Origin: Planctomycetales bacterium
Lineage (GTDB): Bacteria > Planctomycetota > Planctomycetia > Isosphaerales > Isosphaeraceae
Assembly: GCA_027449865.1 (NCBI GenBank)
Contig: DAIDKV010000005.1
Coordinates: 1 to 35,679 of the forward strand
DNA: 35,679 nt
Reading direction: 5' to 3'
This document shows positions 1-7,917 of the stretch, piece after piece. Below the pieces are notes generated by a model. That model had not been told where the DNA came from, did not search any database, and saw nothing but the letters and a program-made list of their open reading frames with translations. A program made the position numbers and the translations under genes. Numbering within the stretch: the first letter of the stretch is position 1; each line of letters starts with the position of its first letter.

Positions 1-141
1 ACCGTCGAGCACCACCAAGGCGCGATCGACATGGCCAGGTCCGAGTTGAAATCCGGCAAAAGCCAGGAAGTGAAGGACAAGGCCCAGGAGATTATCGAGA
101 AGCAGGGCAAGGAGATCGCCGAGCTCAAGCGGATGCGATAA
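1..141 (+). CDS. DUF305 family protein, C-terminal 46 residues (5' end outside window)
   Basis: Frame 1 is open from the first base and ends in TAA at 139-141. The visible peptide begins TVEHHQGAIDMAR, the HHxxAixMA signature of DUF305 proteins (CopM-like), followed by a Lys/Glu-rich helix ending ELKRMR. DUF305 proteins are small, usually exported, helical proteins often found beside copper and other metal resistance genes; the paired His and the Met of the signature are thought to bind metal. Only the last helices are seen here, so signal peptide and length cannot be judged. The metal-resistance neighbourhood supports a copper or metal role. Family assignment is confident; function is inferred. 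Confidence 0.85.
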   Translation, partial: TVEHHQGAIDMARSELKSGKSQEVKDKAQEIIEKQGKEIAELKRMR

Positions 142-163
142 AATAGGCCAAAGTTCACATCGT

Positions 164-1261
164 ATGACAGACCGCCGTACCAGTCCCTCCGGCCCGAGCT
201 TGTTCGCATCCCTCCAAGCCGGCCGCGCGCTTGCCGCCATTCTCGTGGCATTCTACCACGCAAGCGCCTATATCTTCTCGCTGGATAAATACTGGGGCTT
301 CGATCCCGCCCGCCATTTCATGGACTTCGGCCGCGCCGGCGTAGAATTCTTCTTCGTGCTAAGCGGCTTCATCATTTTTTACATCCATGCCAAGGATATA
401 AACCGCCCAGATCGCGTCTTTCCCTACGCTGCGAAGCGTTTCCTCCGCATCTATCCGATCTACTGGCTGATCGTCGGCGTCGTCATGGCCATCTATTTCG
501 CAGTCCCTTCATTCGGCTTGCCTTACCAGCGAGAACCTGGCACCATCCTCTCCTCTCTCCTGCTCGTGCATGTCGACGGTACCTCCGACACCGAGCTGGC
601 CGCCGCCTGGACCCTCTACCACGAGATCCTGTTCTACGCCGTGTTCTCCCTGCTGATCCTGCGTAAAGAACTCGGCGTCGCCGTGCTGTCCCTGTGGATG
701 GCGCTCTCCGCGGCCACCCTCTTCGTCACGCCGTCGGTATATATCGTCGAGTTCTTCTTCTCGCCGCTGCACCTCCTCTTCGGCATGGGGATGATCGCCT
801 GCTGGACCGTGAGCCACGGGCCCATCCGCAGGCCCGGCCTCGTGGCCCTCGGCGGTATCGCCCTGTTCCTCTCCGCCGGAGCGGACGAGGACTTCTTCTC
901 CCTCGTCTCGGCTATGCCGCGCAACCTGATCTACGGCGTCGCCTCCGCCCTGGCGGTGGTCGGGGCAGTGGAACTGGAGCGCCAGGACCGCCTTAAGGTT
1001 CCCGGCTGGCTCGTCCTCTCAGGCAATGCATCCTATGTCATTTACCTGATCAATTTCACCGTACTGTCCTTCCTGGCGAAGATTCTCGTCTTCGCGGGGG
1101 CGCGGGAAATGCTGAACCCGCTCGCGGCGTATGTGATCGTCACAGCGTTGTCGGTGGTCTCCGGGGTTATCTTGCATCTCTGGATTGAGAAGCCGTTGAT
1201 GAAGACCACAAGGGCATGGTTTCGAAAAGCAGCGATGGGGCCCTCCCCATCTCTCGGTTGA
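164..1261 (+). CDS. Acyltransferase family 3 (OafA/YrhL-type) membrane protein
   Basis: A 365-residue polytopic membrane protein. The N-terminal segment LQAGRALAAILVAFYHAS carries the R-x-x-A-x-x-x-V-x-x-x-H pattern of acyltransferase family 3, whose His is needed for transfer. It is followed by GRAGVEFFFVLSGFIIFY, the FLRIYPIYWL membrane segment, about ten hydrophobic segments in all, and the terminal EKPL that is usual in this family. These enzymes transfer acetyl or other acyl groups to sugars of exported polysaccharide, lipopolysaccharide or exopolymers at the cytoplasmic membrane. The gene starts 22 bases after the DUF305 stop, so the two may be co-transcribed. There is no strong ribosome binding site. 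The exact acceptor cannot be told. It is unrelated to metal efflux except by position and marks the left boundary of the island. Confidence 0.88.
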   Translation: MTDRRTSPSGPSLFASLQAGRALAAILVAFYHASAYIFSLDKYWGFDPARHFMDFGRAGVEFFFVLSGFIIFYIHAKDINRPDRVFPYAAKRFLRIYPIYWLIVGVVMAIYFAVPSFGLPYQREPGTILSSLLLVHVDGTSDTELAAAWTLYHEILFYAVFSLLILRKELGVAVLSLWMALSAATLFVTPSVYIVEFFFSPLHLLFGMGMIACWTVSHGPIRRPGLVALGGIALFLSAGADEDFFSLVSAMPRNLIYGVASALAVVGAVELERQDRLKVPGWLVLSGNASYVIYLINFTVLSFLAKILVFAGAREMLNPLAAYVIVTALSVVSGVILHLWIEKPLMKTTRAWFRKAAMGPSPSLG

Positions 1262-1287
1262 CAGCAATAATGAATGCATGAAAGCAA

Positions 1288-1947
1288 TCAATCTTTCCGT
1301 CCGGCGAGATGGTCGGCGTTTCCACGGGCTAATCGGAGGATCGTTGTCCTGACCCAGACCGGCAGGTGCCGCCAGATTGCGACCAGCTCGTGCAATGCCG
1401 CGTCGCCCCAGACCTCCCACCAGAACTCCTCCTCGAGTGCGGGCAGCGGCCTGGAATCGGTCCAATAGTCTCCTTCCCGGAGCATGGCCACGCGTAATTC
1501 ATCGATGCTCTCGGCCATCTTCCGGTTAGGAGGATTGTTGAAACGGTTGGTCGTGTGGGCATAGTCCTCGAATTTCTTCGCGAATTTCGCCACGTTGTCC
1601 TTCGGGATGTGGATGGTCGCCCGCTGGCTGCCATCTTCCTCCAGCCGGACGTAAATGACCTCAGAGCCGATGGTCTTGTTGTCCAGGCTGTCGAGCCACA
1701 ATATAAAGTTCGGGTCGCTTTTCACGACGATGGGGACGAAGGAGACCCCCTCGGCCGGCGGTTCTACCTGGGCCTGCGCCTGGGTTGCCGCCTGGCGGAC
1801 GGCATTTGCCAGGCGCCCGCCGTGGGCCGCTCGTTGGTCGCGGGGTGGCGTCCTGAAATCCCCCGATCCCCGGGCCGTCGAGACATAGTTCTGCGGCTGG
1901 GCGGTGCCCTGGATGACGAAGTGGCGAAGACGCGCCATGATGCTCAC
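1288..1947 (-). CDS. Truncated N-terminal part of a subtilisin-like (S8) peptidase, likely a remnant
   Basis: 219 residues with a GTG start at 1947 that overlaps the TGA of the upstream AAA-ATPase remnant (GTGA), a normal translational-coupling geometry; an internal ATG at 1938 is also possible. Residues 33-45 (RTPPRDQRAAHGG) resemble the PxRDRxAHGxxL segment at the N terminus of a group of large S8 peptidases that are regularly encoded next to an AAA ATPase. A conserved WWEVW follows near residue 175. After that point the expected continuation is lost. There is no Asp/His/Ser catalytic core, and the tail looks frameshifted (the neighbouring frame also carries plausible remnants). This appears to be a decayed gene that kept only its N-terminal region. 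Alternative: an independent small protein of unknown function. Confidence 0.55.
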   Translation of the reverse strand: MSIMARLRHFVIQGTAQPQNYVSTARGSGDFRTPPRDQRAAHGGRLANAVRQAATQAQAQVEPPAEGVSFVPIVVKSDPNFILWLDSLDNKTIGSEVIYVRLEEDGSQRATIHIPKDNVAKFAKKFEDYAHTTNRFNNPPNRKMAESIDELRVAMLREGDYWTDSRPLPALEEEFWWEVWGDAALHELVAIWRHLPVWVRTTILRLARGNADHLAGRKD

Positions 1948-2258
1948 CGTTCCTCTGGCTTAAACGACCGGCGACCCTTCCTTCGGGCGATGGCGTCTTT
2001 CAAGGCGTCGAGTTCCACCGCCTTGATCTCTTTGAGGACGGCTTCCTTCGCCGCATCGTCGCAGGACTGACAGATATCCGCATGGCTAAGGCCGGAAGCA
2101 AGTTCCGCGGCCATCTCGAGGTCGGTTTCCTCGAGGCCGAACCGGGCGAGCCGGTTCTGGATCAGCTCCCGGGTCTCGCTCCCGTTCGGTTTCTCTTAGC
2201 GGATCACCTCGTCGAACCGGCGGAATAACGCCTCGTCGAGCATGGAAGCCATGTTGGG
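1944..2258 (-). pseudogene. C-terminal remnant of an AAA ATPase with an internal stop codon
   Basis: Read on minus, the frame gives NMASMLDEALFRRFDEVIR, then a TAA stop at 2198-2196, then about 83 further in-frame codons (beginning EKPNGSETRELIQNRLA and containing LSHADICQSC) to a TGA at 1946-1944. The first part has the sensor-1 Asn and the A-L-F-R-R-F-D arginine-finger segment of AAA ATPases; the rest is the helical C-terminal lid. In relatives the stop position is usually an aromatic residue (Y or F), so a single base change explains it. Walker A and B are absent: homology ends near 2255, against the zntA-like 3' end. The overlap with the S8 fragment shows the two once formed a coupled pair. 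The exact left limit is uncertain. Confidence 0.65.
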
Positions 2259-2288
2259 CCCGCCTGGCATCTCACCGGTGATTGGCGC

Positions 2289-4649
2289 TCACGCCGGGTG
2301 TCCGGCGGTGTCCGGCACTCGAAGAGCACGCAGGCCGTTAGCGACGACGACGAGCGATGCCCCCATGTCCGCGGCGACCGCCATCCACAAGGTGGCAAGG
2401 CCGGTAAGCGCCATCACGATGAAGACCGCCTTAATGGCGAGCGAGAACAGAATATTGACCTTGATGATGCGAAGCGTCCTCCGGCTTAAGCCGATGGCCA
2501 GCGGGAGCTTCGACAGGTCGTCGGCCATGAGGGCGATGTCGGCCGTCTCCAGGGCGACGTCGGTGCCGGCCGCACCCATCGCCAGGCCGAGCGTCGCCCG
2601 GGCCAGGGCCGGGGCGTCGTTGACCCCATCGCCCACGAAGGCTACCCGCTCCCCGCGCTCCTCCAGCTCTCGGATCACGCCCACCTTGCCCTCCGGCAGC
2701 AGCTCGGCCCGGACATCCTCGATGCCAAGTCTCTCCCCGACGGCGCGGGCGGTCCCGGCATTGTCGCCGGTGAGCATGATGACGTGGCGTATCCCGATCG
2801 AACGCAGGGCCTCGATGCTCTGCCTCGCCTCCGGCCGCACAATGTCGGCGATGGCGATGATGCCCAGCGGTTCGTTCGCGCTGGCGAGGAGGACGGCGGT
2901 CTTGCCCTCCCGGGCGAACCGGTCCAGGGCCTCCTCGCTCTGCGGCGTGCAGACGCCCCGCTCGAGGCAGAGCCGTTCATTGCCCAGATAGTAATCCCCG
3001 CCCTGAATGCGGGCCCGCACCCCGCGGCCGACCAGGGCCTCGAAATCCGCAGCCGGCGCGAGAGGGAGGCCGTCCGCCTTGGCCTTCTCAAGGATGGCCC
3101 GGGCGAGCGGATGTTCCGACCCCTGCTCGATCGAGGCGGCGAGCCGGAGGATCTCGGCGTCCTCGATGCTTCCCAGCGACATCACGTCCGTCACGGCGGG
3201 CCGCCCGTAGGTGAGCGTGCCGGTCTTGTCGAAGGCCATGGCCGTGATCTTCCCCGCGTTCTCAAGATGCAGGCCGCCCTTGATGAGGATGCCGCTCCGC
3301 GCCGCCCCCGCGAGGCCGCTCACCAGGGACACCGGCGTGGAGATGACCAGGGCGCAGGGGCAGGCGATCACGAGCATCGCCAGGGCCCGGTAGAACCACA
3401 CGCTCCAGGGGCCGAATCCGAGCAGAGGCGGCAGGAGGAGGACCAGGACGGCGAAGGCGACTACGGCAGGGGTGTAGATGCGGGAGAAGCGATCGACGAA
3501 GGATTGCGACGGCGCCCGGCTGGCCTGGGCCTCCTCGACCGCGTGGATGATGCGGGCGAGGGTGGTGTCGGCGACCAGCTTGGTGACGCGGACCTCGAGC
3601 AAGCCCTGCTCGTTGATGGAGCCGGCAAAGACCTCAGAGCCGGGTTCCTTGCCGACCGGGAGGGATTCGCCGGTGATCGGGGCCTGATTGACCGCGGAGC
3701 GGCCCGCCACCACCTTGCCGTCGAGCGGGATCTTCTGGCCGGGCCGGATCACGATGATCTCCCCGACCGCGACATCCGCAGCCGGGATGGTCATCTCCTC
3801 GCCGTCGCGCCGGACGGTCGCCTCCGTCGGCGACAGGTCCATCAGGGCCTTGATGGCGTTGCGCGCGCGGTCCATCGAGTAGGTCTCGAGCACCTGGGCG
3901 AGCGAGAAGAGGAAGACCACCGACGCCCCTTCCGCCCATTCGCCGATGACCGACGCCCCCACGGCGGAGACCATCATCAGGAAATTCATGTCCAGCGTGA
4001 GGTTCCGCGCCGCCCGGTAGGCGCGGGGCGCGATGTACCACGCCCCGGCCAGGGTGGAGAGCGCGAATAGCGGGATCGAGAAGATTCCGCCTACGCCAGC
4101 CCATTCGAGGGCGAGGCCCCCGGAGAGGAAGAGGCCGGAAATGCCCATCAGTACCAGCCGGCCGCGCCGCTGCCAGAAGCGCGAAGGCTTCGCGTCCTCT
4201 CCCTCGGGCCGCGCCGTCAGGCCGACGCCCCTGAGCGCCCGCTTGATCTCGGCCGAGGTGATGGCGCCTTCCACGCTCAGCCGCCGGTTGAGGAGGTCGA
4301 ACTGCAGATTGGTGACGCCCGGCAGGCGTCCGAGCTTATCTTCGATCTGACGCACCTCCTCGGCGCAGTCCATCCCCTCGACGATGAAGCTCGCCCGCCT
4401 GACCTCGCCGTCCACGACGGGGAACCCGACCCGCGTGATGGCCCCGGCGATGTCGCCACGGGCCAGCTTCCCCTCGGCGTAACGCACGCGGACCCAGCCA
4501 CCCAGCACATCGACCTGCACGTCCTGGATGCCTTCGAGCCCACGCAGCGAGGCTTTGATGCTCTCCGCGCAGCTCGGGCAGTCCATCCCACCGACCCGCA
4601 GGTCGCAGGATGCGGCGGGGCTCTCATCGGCGTCCCGTTGGTGTTCCAT
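2289..4649 (-). CDS. zntA: P1B-2-type heavy-metal ATPase, Zn2+/Cd2+/Pb2+ exporting
   Basis: 786 residues when started at the ATG at 4649; an ATG at 4733 is in frame but lies inside an AT-rich palindrome without a ribosome site, so the shorter form is preferred. Two N-terminal metal-binding domains are seen: GMDCPSC at about 22-27 and GMDCAEE at about 92-98. Then come the membrane helices, the phosphatase loop TGES near 326, the ion-binding ACPCAL (Cys430, Cys432), the phosphorylation site DKTGTLT (Asp474), the HP pair (SEHP, about 511-514) and GDGVNDAPAL. The last helices carry a Lys (AIKAVF) and an Asp (ADMGAS), the ZntA-class pattern, which points to export of Zn, Cd or Pb from cytoplasm to periplasm. 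The gene is intact, unlike the second ATPase at 24501-26786. It lies 141 bases after the exchanger gene and probably has its own promoter. Confidence 0.95.
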   Translation of the reverse strand: MEHQRDADESPAASCDLRVGGMDCPSCAESIKASLRGLEGIQDVQVDVLGGWVRVRYAEGKLARGDIAGAITRVGFPVVDGEVRRASFIVEGMDCAEEVRQIEDKLGRLPGVTNLQFDLLNRRLSVEGAITSAEIKRALRGVGLTARPEGEDAKPSRFWQRRGRLVLMGISGLFLSGGLALEWAGVGGIFSIPLFALSTLAGAWYIAPRAYRAARNLTLDMNFLMMVSAVGASVIGEWAEGASVVFLFSLAQVLETYSMDRARNAIKALMDLSPTEATVRRDGEEMTIPAADVAVGEIIVIRPGQKIPLDGKVVAGRSAVNQAPITGESLPVGKEPGSEVFAGSINEQGLLEVRVTKLVADTTLARIIHAVEEAQASRAPSQSFVDRFSRIYTPAVVAFAVLVLLLPPLLGFGPWSVWFYRALAMLVIACPCALVISTPVSLVSGLAGAARSGILIKGGLHLENAGKITAMAFDKTGTLTYGRPAVTDVMSLGSIEDAEILRLAASIEQGSEHPLARAILEKAKADGLPLAPAADFEALVGRGVRARIQGGDYYLGNERLCLERGVCTPQSEEALDRFAREGKTAVLLASANEPLGIIAIADIVRPEARQSIEALRSIGIRHVIMLTGDNAGTARAVGERLGIEDVRAELLPEGKVGVIRELEERGERVAFVGDGVNDAPALARATLGLAMGAAGTDVALETADIALMADDLSKLPLAIGLSRRTLRIIKVNILFSLAIKAVFIVMALTGLATLWMAVAADMGASLVVVANGLRALRVPDTAGHPA

Positions 4650-4730
4650 GGATGTCTTTCGCCCCTTGAGTGATCCGGGATTCGCGCGACGGCGGTCGGC
4701 GGCTTTCCTGGAATCCGGGTTGCCCAATTT

Positions 4731-4743
4731 CATTAATGTAATG
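4731..4743. promoter_or_regulatory. Palindrome upstream of the zntA-like gene, candidate operator
   Basis: Within an AT-rich patch in otherwise GC-rich DNA, the bases CATTA-ATG-TAATG form a perfect 5-bp inverted repeat with a 3-base centre, about 80 bases upstream of the chosen ATPase start. The 11-mer ATTAATGTAAT at 4732-4742 also occurs, in reverse complement (23681-23691), at the divergent czc/mgtC promoter. That makes a shared metal-responsive repressor site possible. No ArsR/SmtB-like or MerR-like consensus was recognised, and no regulator gene is in the window. Confidence 0.35.
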
Positions 4744-4790
4744 GCATATTGGTGTGAATTCGCAAGCAGTAGTGCATCGGGGCCGGGACA

Positions 4791-6053
4791 TCACGGCGCT
4801 CCTGACGGCGGCGAAACGGATTCCTCGCTTCCCCGCCTGGCGAGGACTCCAAGGCGGGCGACCCCCACGAGCTGCCGGCGGTCAAACAGGACCAGGCCGC
4901 CCGCCAGGACGAGGTAGACCCAGGCGACCGCCGTGAGCACCCGGATCTCCCGCGCTTCGTCGTCGCGGAAGGCGAAACCCAGGCCCAGCTGCATGAGGAA
5001 CAGGCCGAGCAGCGACGCGGCGCCCGCACCGCCCAGTCTCAGCCGCAGGAGGAGGGCCACCCCGAAGAGCGACTGCGCGGCCGTCAGGAAGAATTCCTCG
5101 TGCTGCCGCACGTCGAGCGGCAGGGAGCCCGTGTGTCCCGCGCCGAAGGAGTAGGCGAGCGGCAGCATCCCGACGAGCAGCGTCCACTGGTTGATCTTAT
5201 CGCTGACGAGCGCACCGAGCGCATACGTCGGCATGCCGCGGAGGGTGAAGGGGATGGTAATGACTACCTGCGGGGCCTCGCTGGCCAGGGGGGCCACCCA
5301 CTGGATCAGCAGGAACTGATTCAGGCTGAGCGTCCGGCCCGCGGCGATGAGCGACTCGGCGAAAGGCTCGGCCGAGGCGAGGATGACGGCGGCGGCGTAG
5401 GCGGCCAGCACGCCGATGACGAGGTGCTGTCGCTTGTGGGGCAGACTCAGGATGGCTGCGACCGGGCCGACCGCCGGCTCTTCGTCCTCGTCCCCCTCCT
5501 CTCCGGGGAGGCGGCCGACGCGGCGGAGATAGGCGGCGAAGATCGCGGCGAGGATCGCCCCGTCGACGAGGCCGATCGAGCCCTTGAGCGTTATCACGAA
5601 GGAATACAGGGTGGCGATCGCCAGGAAAGAGATCTCCGCGGCGTTGGACCCGCGGAGGGCGACGCCCCAACCGCGGGCCCGCCAATAGGAGAGCAGGACG
5701 ATGAGCGGCCAGGCGACCCCGATGAGGAGGCGGTTGGCCCCGGTCATGTTGGCGGCGGCGAATTGGACATAGTCCGATTCCGGATAGCGGCCCGCCTCGA
5801 AGGCGTAGTAGATGTCGACCGCGTATTCGGGGAGCACTGTGATCAGCGCGAGCCCGGCAATCGCCAGGCCCTGCGAGATGTGCGTCTCGGCCGCTTCGGC
5901 CGCCCAGGACAGGAGGAAGCCCGCGCCCAGGATCGCCACGCCGAAGAGGATGGCGGAGAGCGGGGCGGGCGCGTGCAGGCCGGCGAGCCGCATGACGAGG
6001 CCCGGGGCCGTGGCTGCCACGGCCGGGATAAGGAAGTGGACGAGTCCTCTCAT
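4791..6053 (-). CDS. CaCA-superfamily cation exchanger (Na+/Ca2+ or H+/Ca2+ antiporter type)
   Basis: 420 residues from the ATG at 6053, which has a strong GAGGAGGA ribosome site seven bases upstream. The open frame extends to 6116, but that start has no such signal. About eleven hydrophobic segments. The two alpha repeats of the family are recognisable: ALITVLPEYAVDI with AANMTGANRLLIG in the first half, and VAPLASEAPQVVITI with ALVSDKINQWTLLVG in the second; the Glu of each PE / SEAP segment is where exchangers bind cation. An acidic cytoplasmic loop (EEGDEDEEP, about residues 203-211) separates the halves, as in regulatory loops of this family. It probably exchanges Ca2+ or another divalent cation for H+ or Na+ at the inner membrane. 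Substrate is uncertain. It sits between a TolC gene and the P1B ATPase. Confidence 0.82.
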   Translation of the reverse strand: MRGLVHFLIPAVAATAPGLVMRLAGLHAPAPLSAILFGVAILGAGFLLSWAAEAAETHISQGLAIAGLALITVLPEYAVDIYYAFEAGRYPESDYVQFAAANMTGANRLLIGVAWPLIVLLSYWRARGWGVALRGSNAAEISFLAIATLYSFVITLKGSIGLVDGAILAAIFAAYLRRVGRLPGEEGDEDEEPAVGPVAAILSLPHKRQHLVIGVLAAYAAAVILASAEPFAESLIAAGRTLSLNQFLLIQWVAPLASEAPQVVITIPFTLRGMPTYALGALVSDKINQWTLLVGMLPLAYSFGAGHTGSLPLDVRQHEEFFLTAAQSLFGVALLLRLRLGGAGAASLLGLFLMQLGLGFAFRDDEAREIRVLTAVAWVYLVLAGGLVLFDRRQLVGVARLGVLARRGSEESVSPPSGAP

Positions 6054-6217
6054 GATATCCTCCTCGGGATGCTTCGCCTCGGCCGATGCTGCGCGGACCT
6101 CCGCTTTTTGGGCCAACTGTAAAGCTATAGGCGTAAGTTTTTAATATGGTTTATCGCTTGGCGCGGCGGGCCGCGTCATTACGCCGAAGGCTTGCCCGGT
6201 ACGGGCGGCGGAGCGGG
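6054..6217. other. Intergenic region with a likely promoter for the cation exchanger
   Basis: This 164-bp gap separates the TolC-type stop from the exchanger start. On the minus strand an AT-rich stretch (about 6118-6150, containing ATTAAAAACTTACG and CCTATAGCTTTAC) is the likely promoter of the exchanger. A small stem GCCCG-GTA-CGGGC at 6194-6206 lies just downstream of the TolC gene but has no T-run, so it is not called a terminator. Confidence 0.3.
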
Positions 6218-7903
6218 TCATGGCAGGACCCGCAGCCCTACGGCCGTGTTCAGCGCCAGCATCGCGCGCCGGTGACGGACCAGGGCGTCGCGGTACAGGC
6301 GGAGGGTATCGTTGTAGTCTCGCTGCGCGTTCAGGTAGGTGACGATGTTCTCCTGCCCCTCCCGGTACAGGCGATAGCGCTCGTCGCGCAGGTGCTTGGA
6401 TCGCGGCAGGATCGTCCGCTCGAACCGCTCGGAGGCGGCGCGGGTGGTCCGGTAGTTCAGGGCCGCGTCCTGGACCTCGGCGGCGACCTGGCGCTCGAGG
6501 CCCGACACCTCGATCTGGGTCTGCATCACGTTCCGCTCGGCGCGGCGGATGTTCCCCTGGTTGCGGTTGAACAGCGGGACGCTGGCGAAGACGCCCGCGC
6601 CCCAGGAGGTCGCGCCCCGGGCCCCCGGGTCGCCGTTGTTGGCGTCGAAGCCGTAGGGCGTGTAGAGCGCGAAGACGTCGGGGAACCGCTCGCGGCGCTG
6701 CACCTCCACATTCGCCGTCGCCGAGCGCACCCCCAGCCGGTAGGCGGCCATGTCGGGCCGGTGGCAGAGGGCGAGCCGGACCAGCTCCTCGTCCGGCGGC
6801 GCGGCCGCGGCCCCGTCGCGGAGCGCCCCGCGGACCTCGATGCGGTCGGCCTGGGCGGGCGGGATGCCGAGCAGGACGGCCAGGGCCCGCTTGGTCTGGG
6901 TCAGCCGCGCCGCGGCCTCCTCCAGCGCGTTGGCGATCGTCTCCTGCTGGATGACCACGGTGTCCAGGTCGGTCTCGGGGACGGCCCCCCGCTTGATCTG
7001 GTCCTGGGTCGTTCGCACCAGGGCCTCGGAGTTGGTCAGGCTCGTCCTCAGGTAGCCGAGCGTCGTGCGGGCGGCCAGCACGTCCACCCAGGCGGCGTGG
7101 AGCAGCTCGACCTCCAGCCGCACGGCGTCCTGGTACTGGGCCTGGAGCACGTTCTTGGACGACTGGGCCAGGCGGACCCGGGCGGGGATCTTGCCGTTGA
7201 CGTCGAACGGCTGGACGATCGAGACCGAGTAGCCGGTCGAGCCGGGCCGCTGCGGCGAATAGCGGCCGTAGGGCACCTTGTCGACGCCCCCCAGCACGAG
7301 CGGGTTGCCGTAGAGGCCGGCGGTCAGGATGTCGGCCTCGGCCTTGGGCAGCTCCTGGAACTTGACGGCCAGCTCCGGGTTGGCCTGGATGAGCCGGGCG
7401 ATGGCCCCCTCCAGGGTCAGGCCGCCCGGCGGGCCCTCGTCCTCGGCGGCGGGCAGGTCAATCGGGCCGTAGAGCGGGGGCTCGACCCGGGCCGCCGCCT
7501 CGGGCAAGGCGGGCGGGAGGATGCCGGGCCGGCGATCGGCGCGGTTGGTCCCCGCGGGCTGCTCCCGGGCCGCCGCGGACAGGATGTCGAGGGCCCGCGG
7601 CTGGGGGAGGCGCTCGCCCAGGCGGGCGGCATCGGCGCCCGGGGTCTTCTCGAACGGCCGCTCCACGCGCCCTTGCAAGGCCCCCAGATGCGTGAAATCC
7701 TGCTCCCGCGCCCGCTCGCCCTTGGCGATGATGCTGCTGATGATGTCGTCGGCGATGACCGACGTGCCCTGGCCCCGGGCCTGGCCTGCCCCGAGGCAGA
7801 GGCCCAGGGCGAGCATCAGGCCCCCCGAAAGTAATCGACGTCCCACGGCGACGGCCTCCCCTCCTGGCGTTGCGGGCTCGCGCATCCGTGCGCCGACGCC
7901 CAT
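6218..7903 (-). CDS. czcC: TolC/CzcC-type outer membrane efflux channel with a long N-terminal extension
   Basis: 561 residues from the ATG at 7903, chosen because AGAGGAAG lies seven bases upstream; the frame is open much further but overlaps the GT9 gene. Signal peptide: RRLLSGGLMLALGLCLG, cleavage near ARG-Q. The first 160 or so residues (DDIISSI, GERARE, ILPPALPE, DEGPPGGLTLE) are unusual for TolC proteins and are matched piece by piece in the paralog at 32958-34589. The TolC repeats follow, with the typical PLFNRNQGNIRRAERN and LNAQRDYNDTLRLYR. It forms the trimeric outer-membrane duct for the CzcB/CzcA pump. It is the last gene of the unit that begins with the CzcI-like protein and is separated from czcA and czcB by two glycosyltransferases and two small genes. 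Confidence 0.92.
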   Translation of the reverse strand: MGVGARMREPATPGGEAVAVGRRLLSGGLMLALGLCLGAGQARGQGTSVIADDIISSIIAKGERAREQDFTHLGALQGRVERPFEKTPGADAARLGERLPQPRALDILSAAAREQPAGTNRADRRPGILPPALPEAAARVEPPLYGPIDLPAAEDEGPPGGLTLEGAIARLIQANPELAVKFQELPKAEADILTAGLYGNPLVLGGVDKVPYGRYSPQRPGSTGYSVSIVQPFDVNGKIPARVRLAQSSKNVLQAQYQDAVRLEVELLHAAWVDVLAARTTLGYLRTSLTNSEALVRTTQDQIKRGAVPETDLDTVVIQQETIANALEEAAARLTQTKRALAVLLGIPPAQADRIEVRGALRDGAAAAPPDEELVRLALCHRPDMAAYRLGVRSATANVEVQRRERFPDVFALYTPYGFDANNGDPGARGATSWGAGVFASVPLFNRNQGNIRRAERNVMQTQIEVSGLERQVAAEVQDAALNYRTTRAASERFERTILPRSKHLRDERYRLYREGQENIVTYLNAQRDYNDTLRLYRDALVRHRRAMLALNTAVGLRVLP

Positions 7904-7917
7904 TGTCCCACTTCCTC

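Noticed and set aside
2784-4070. 428-residue open frame on plus opposite the zntA-like gene
   Set aside because: Low-complexity antisense shadow of a well-supported P-type ATPase.
6194-6206. Stem GCCCG-GTA-CGGGC after the TolC-type gene as a terminator
   Set aside because: Only 5 bp and no T-run; such stems are common in high-GC DNA.
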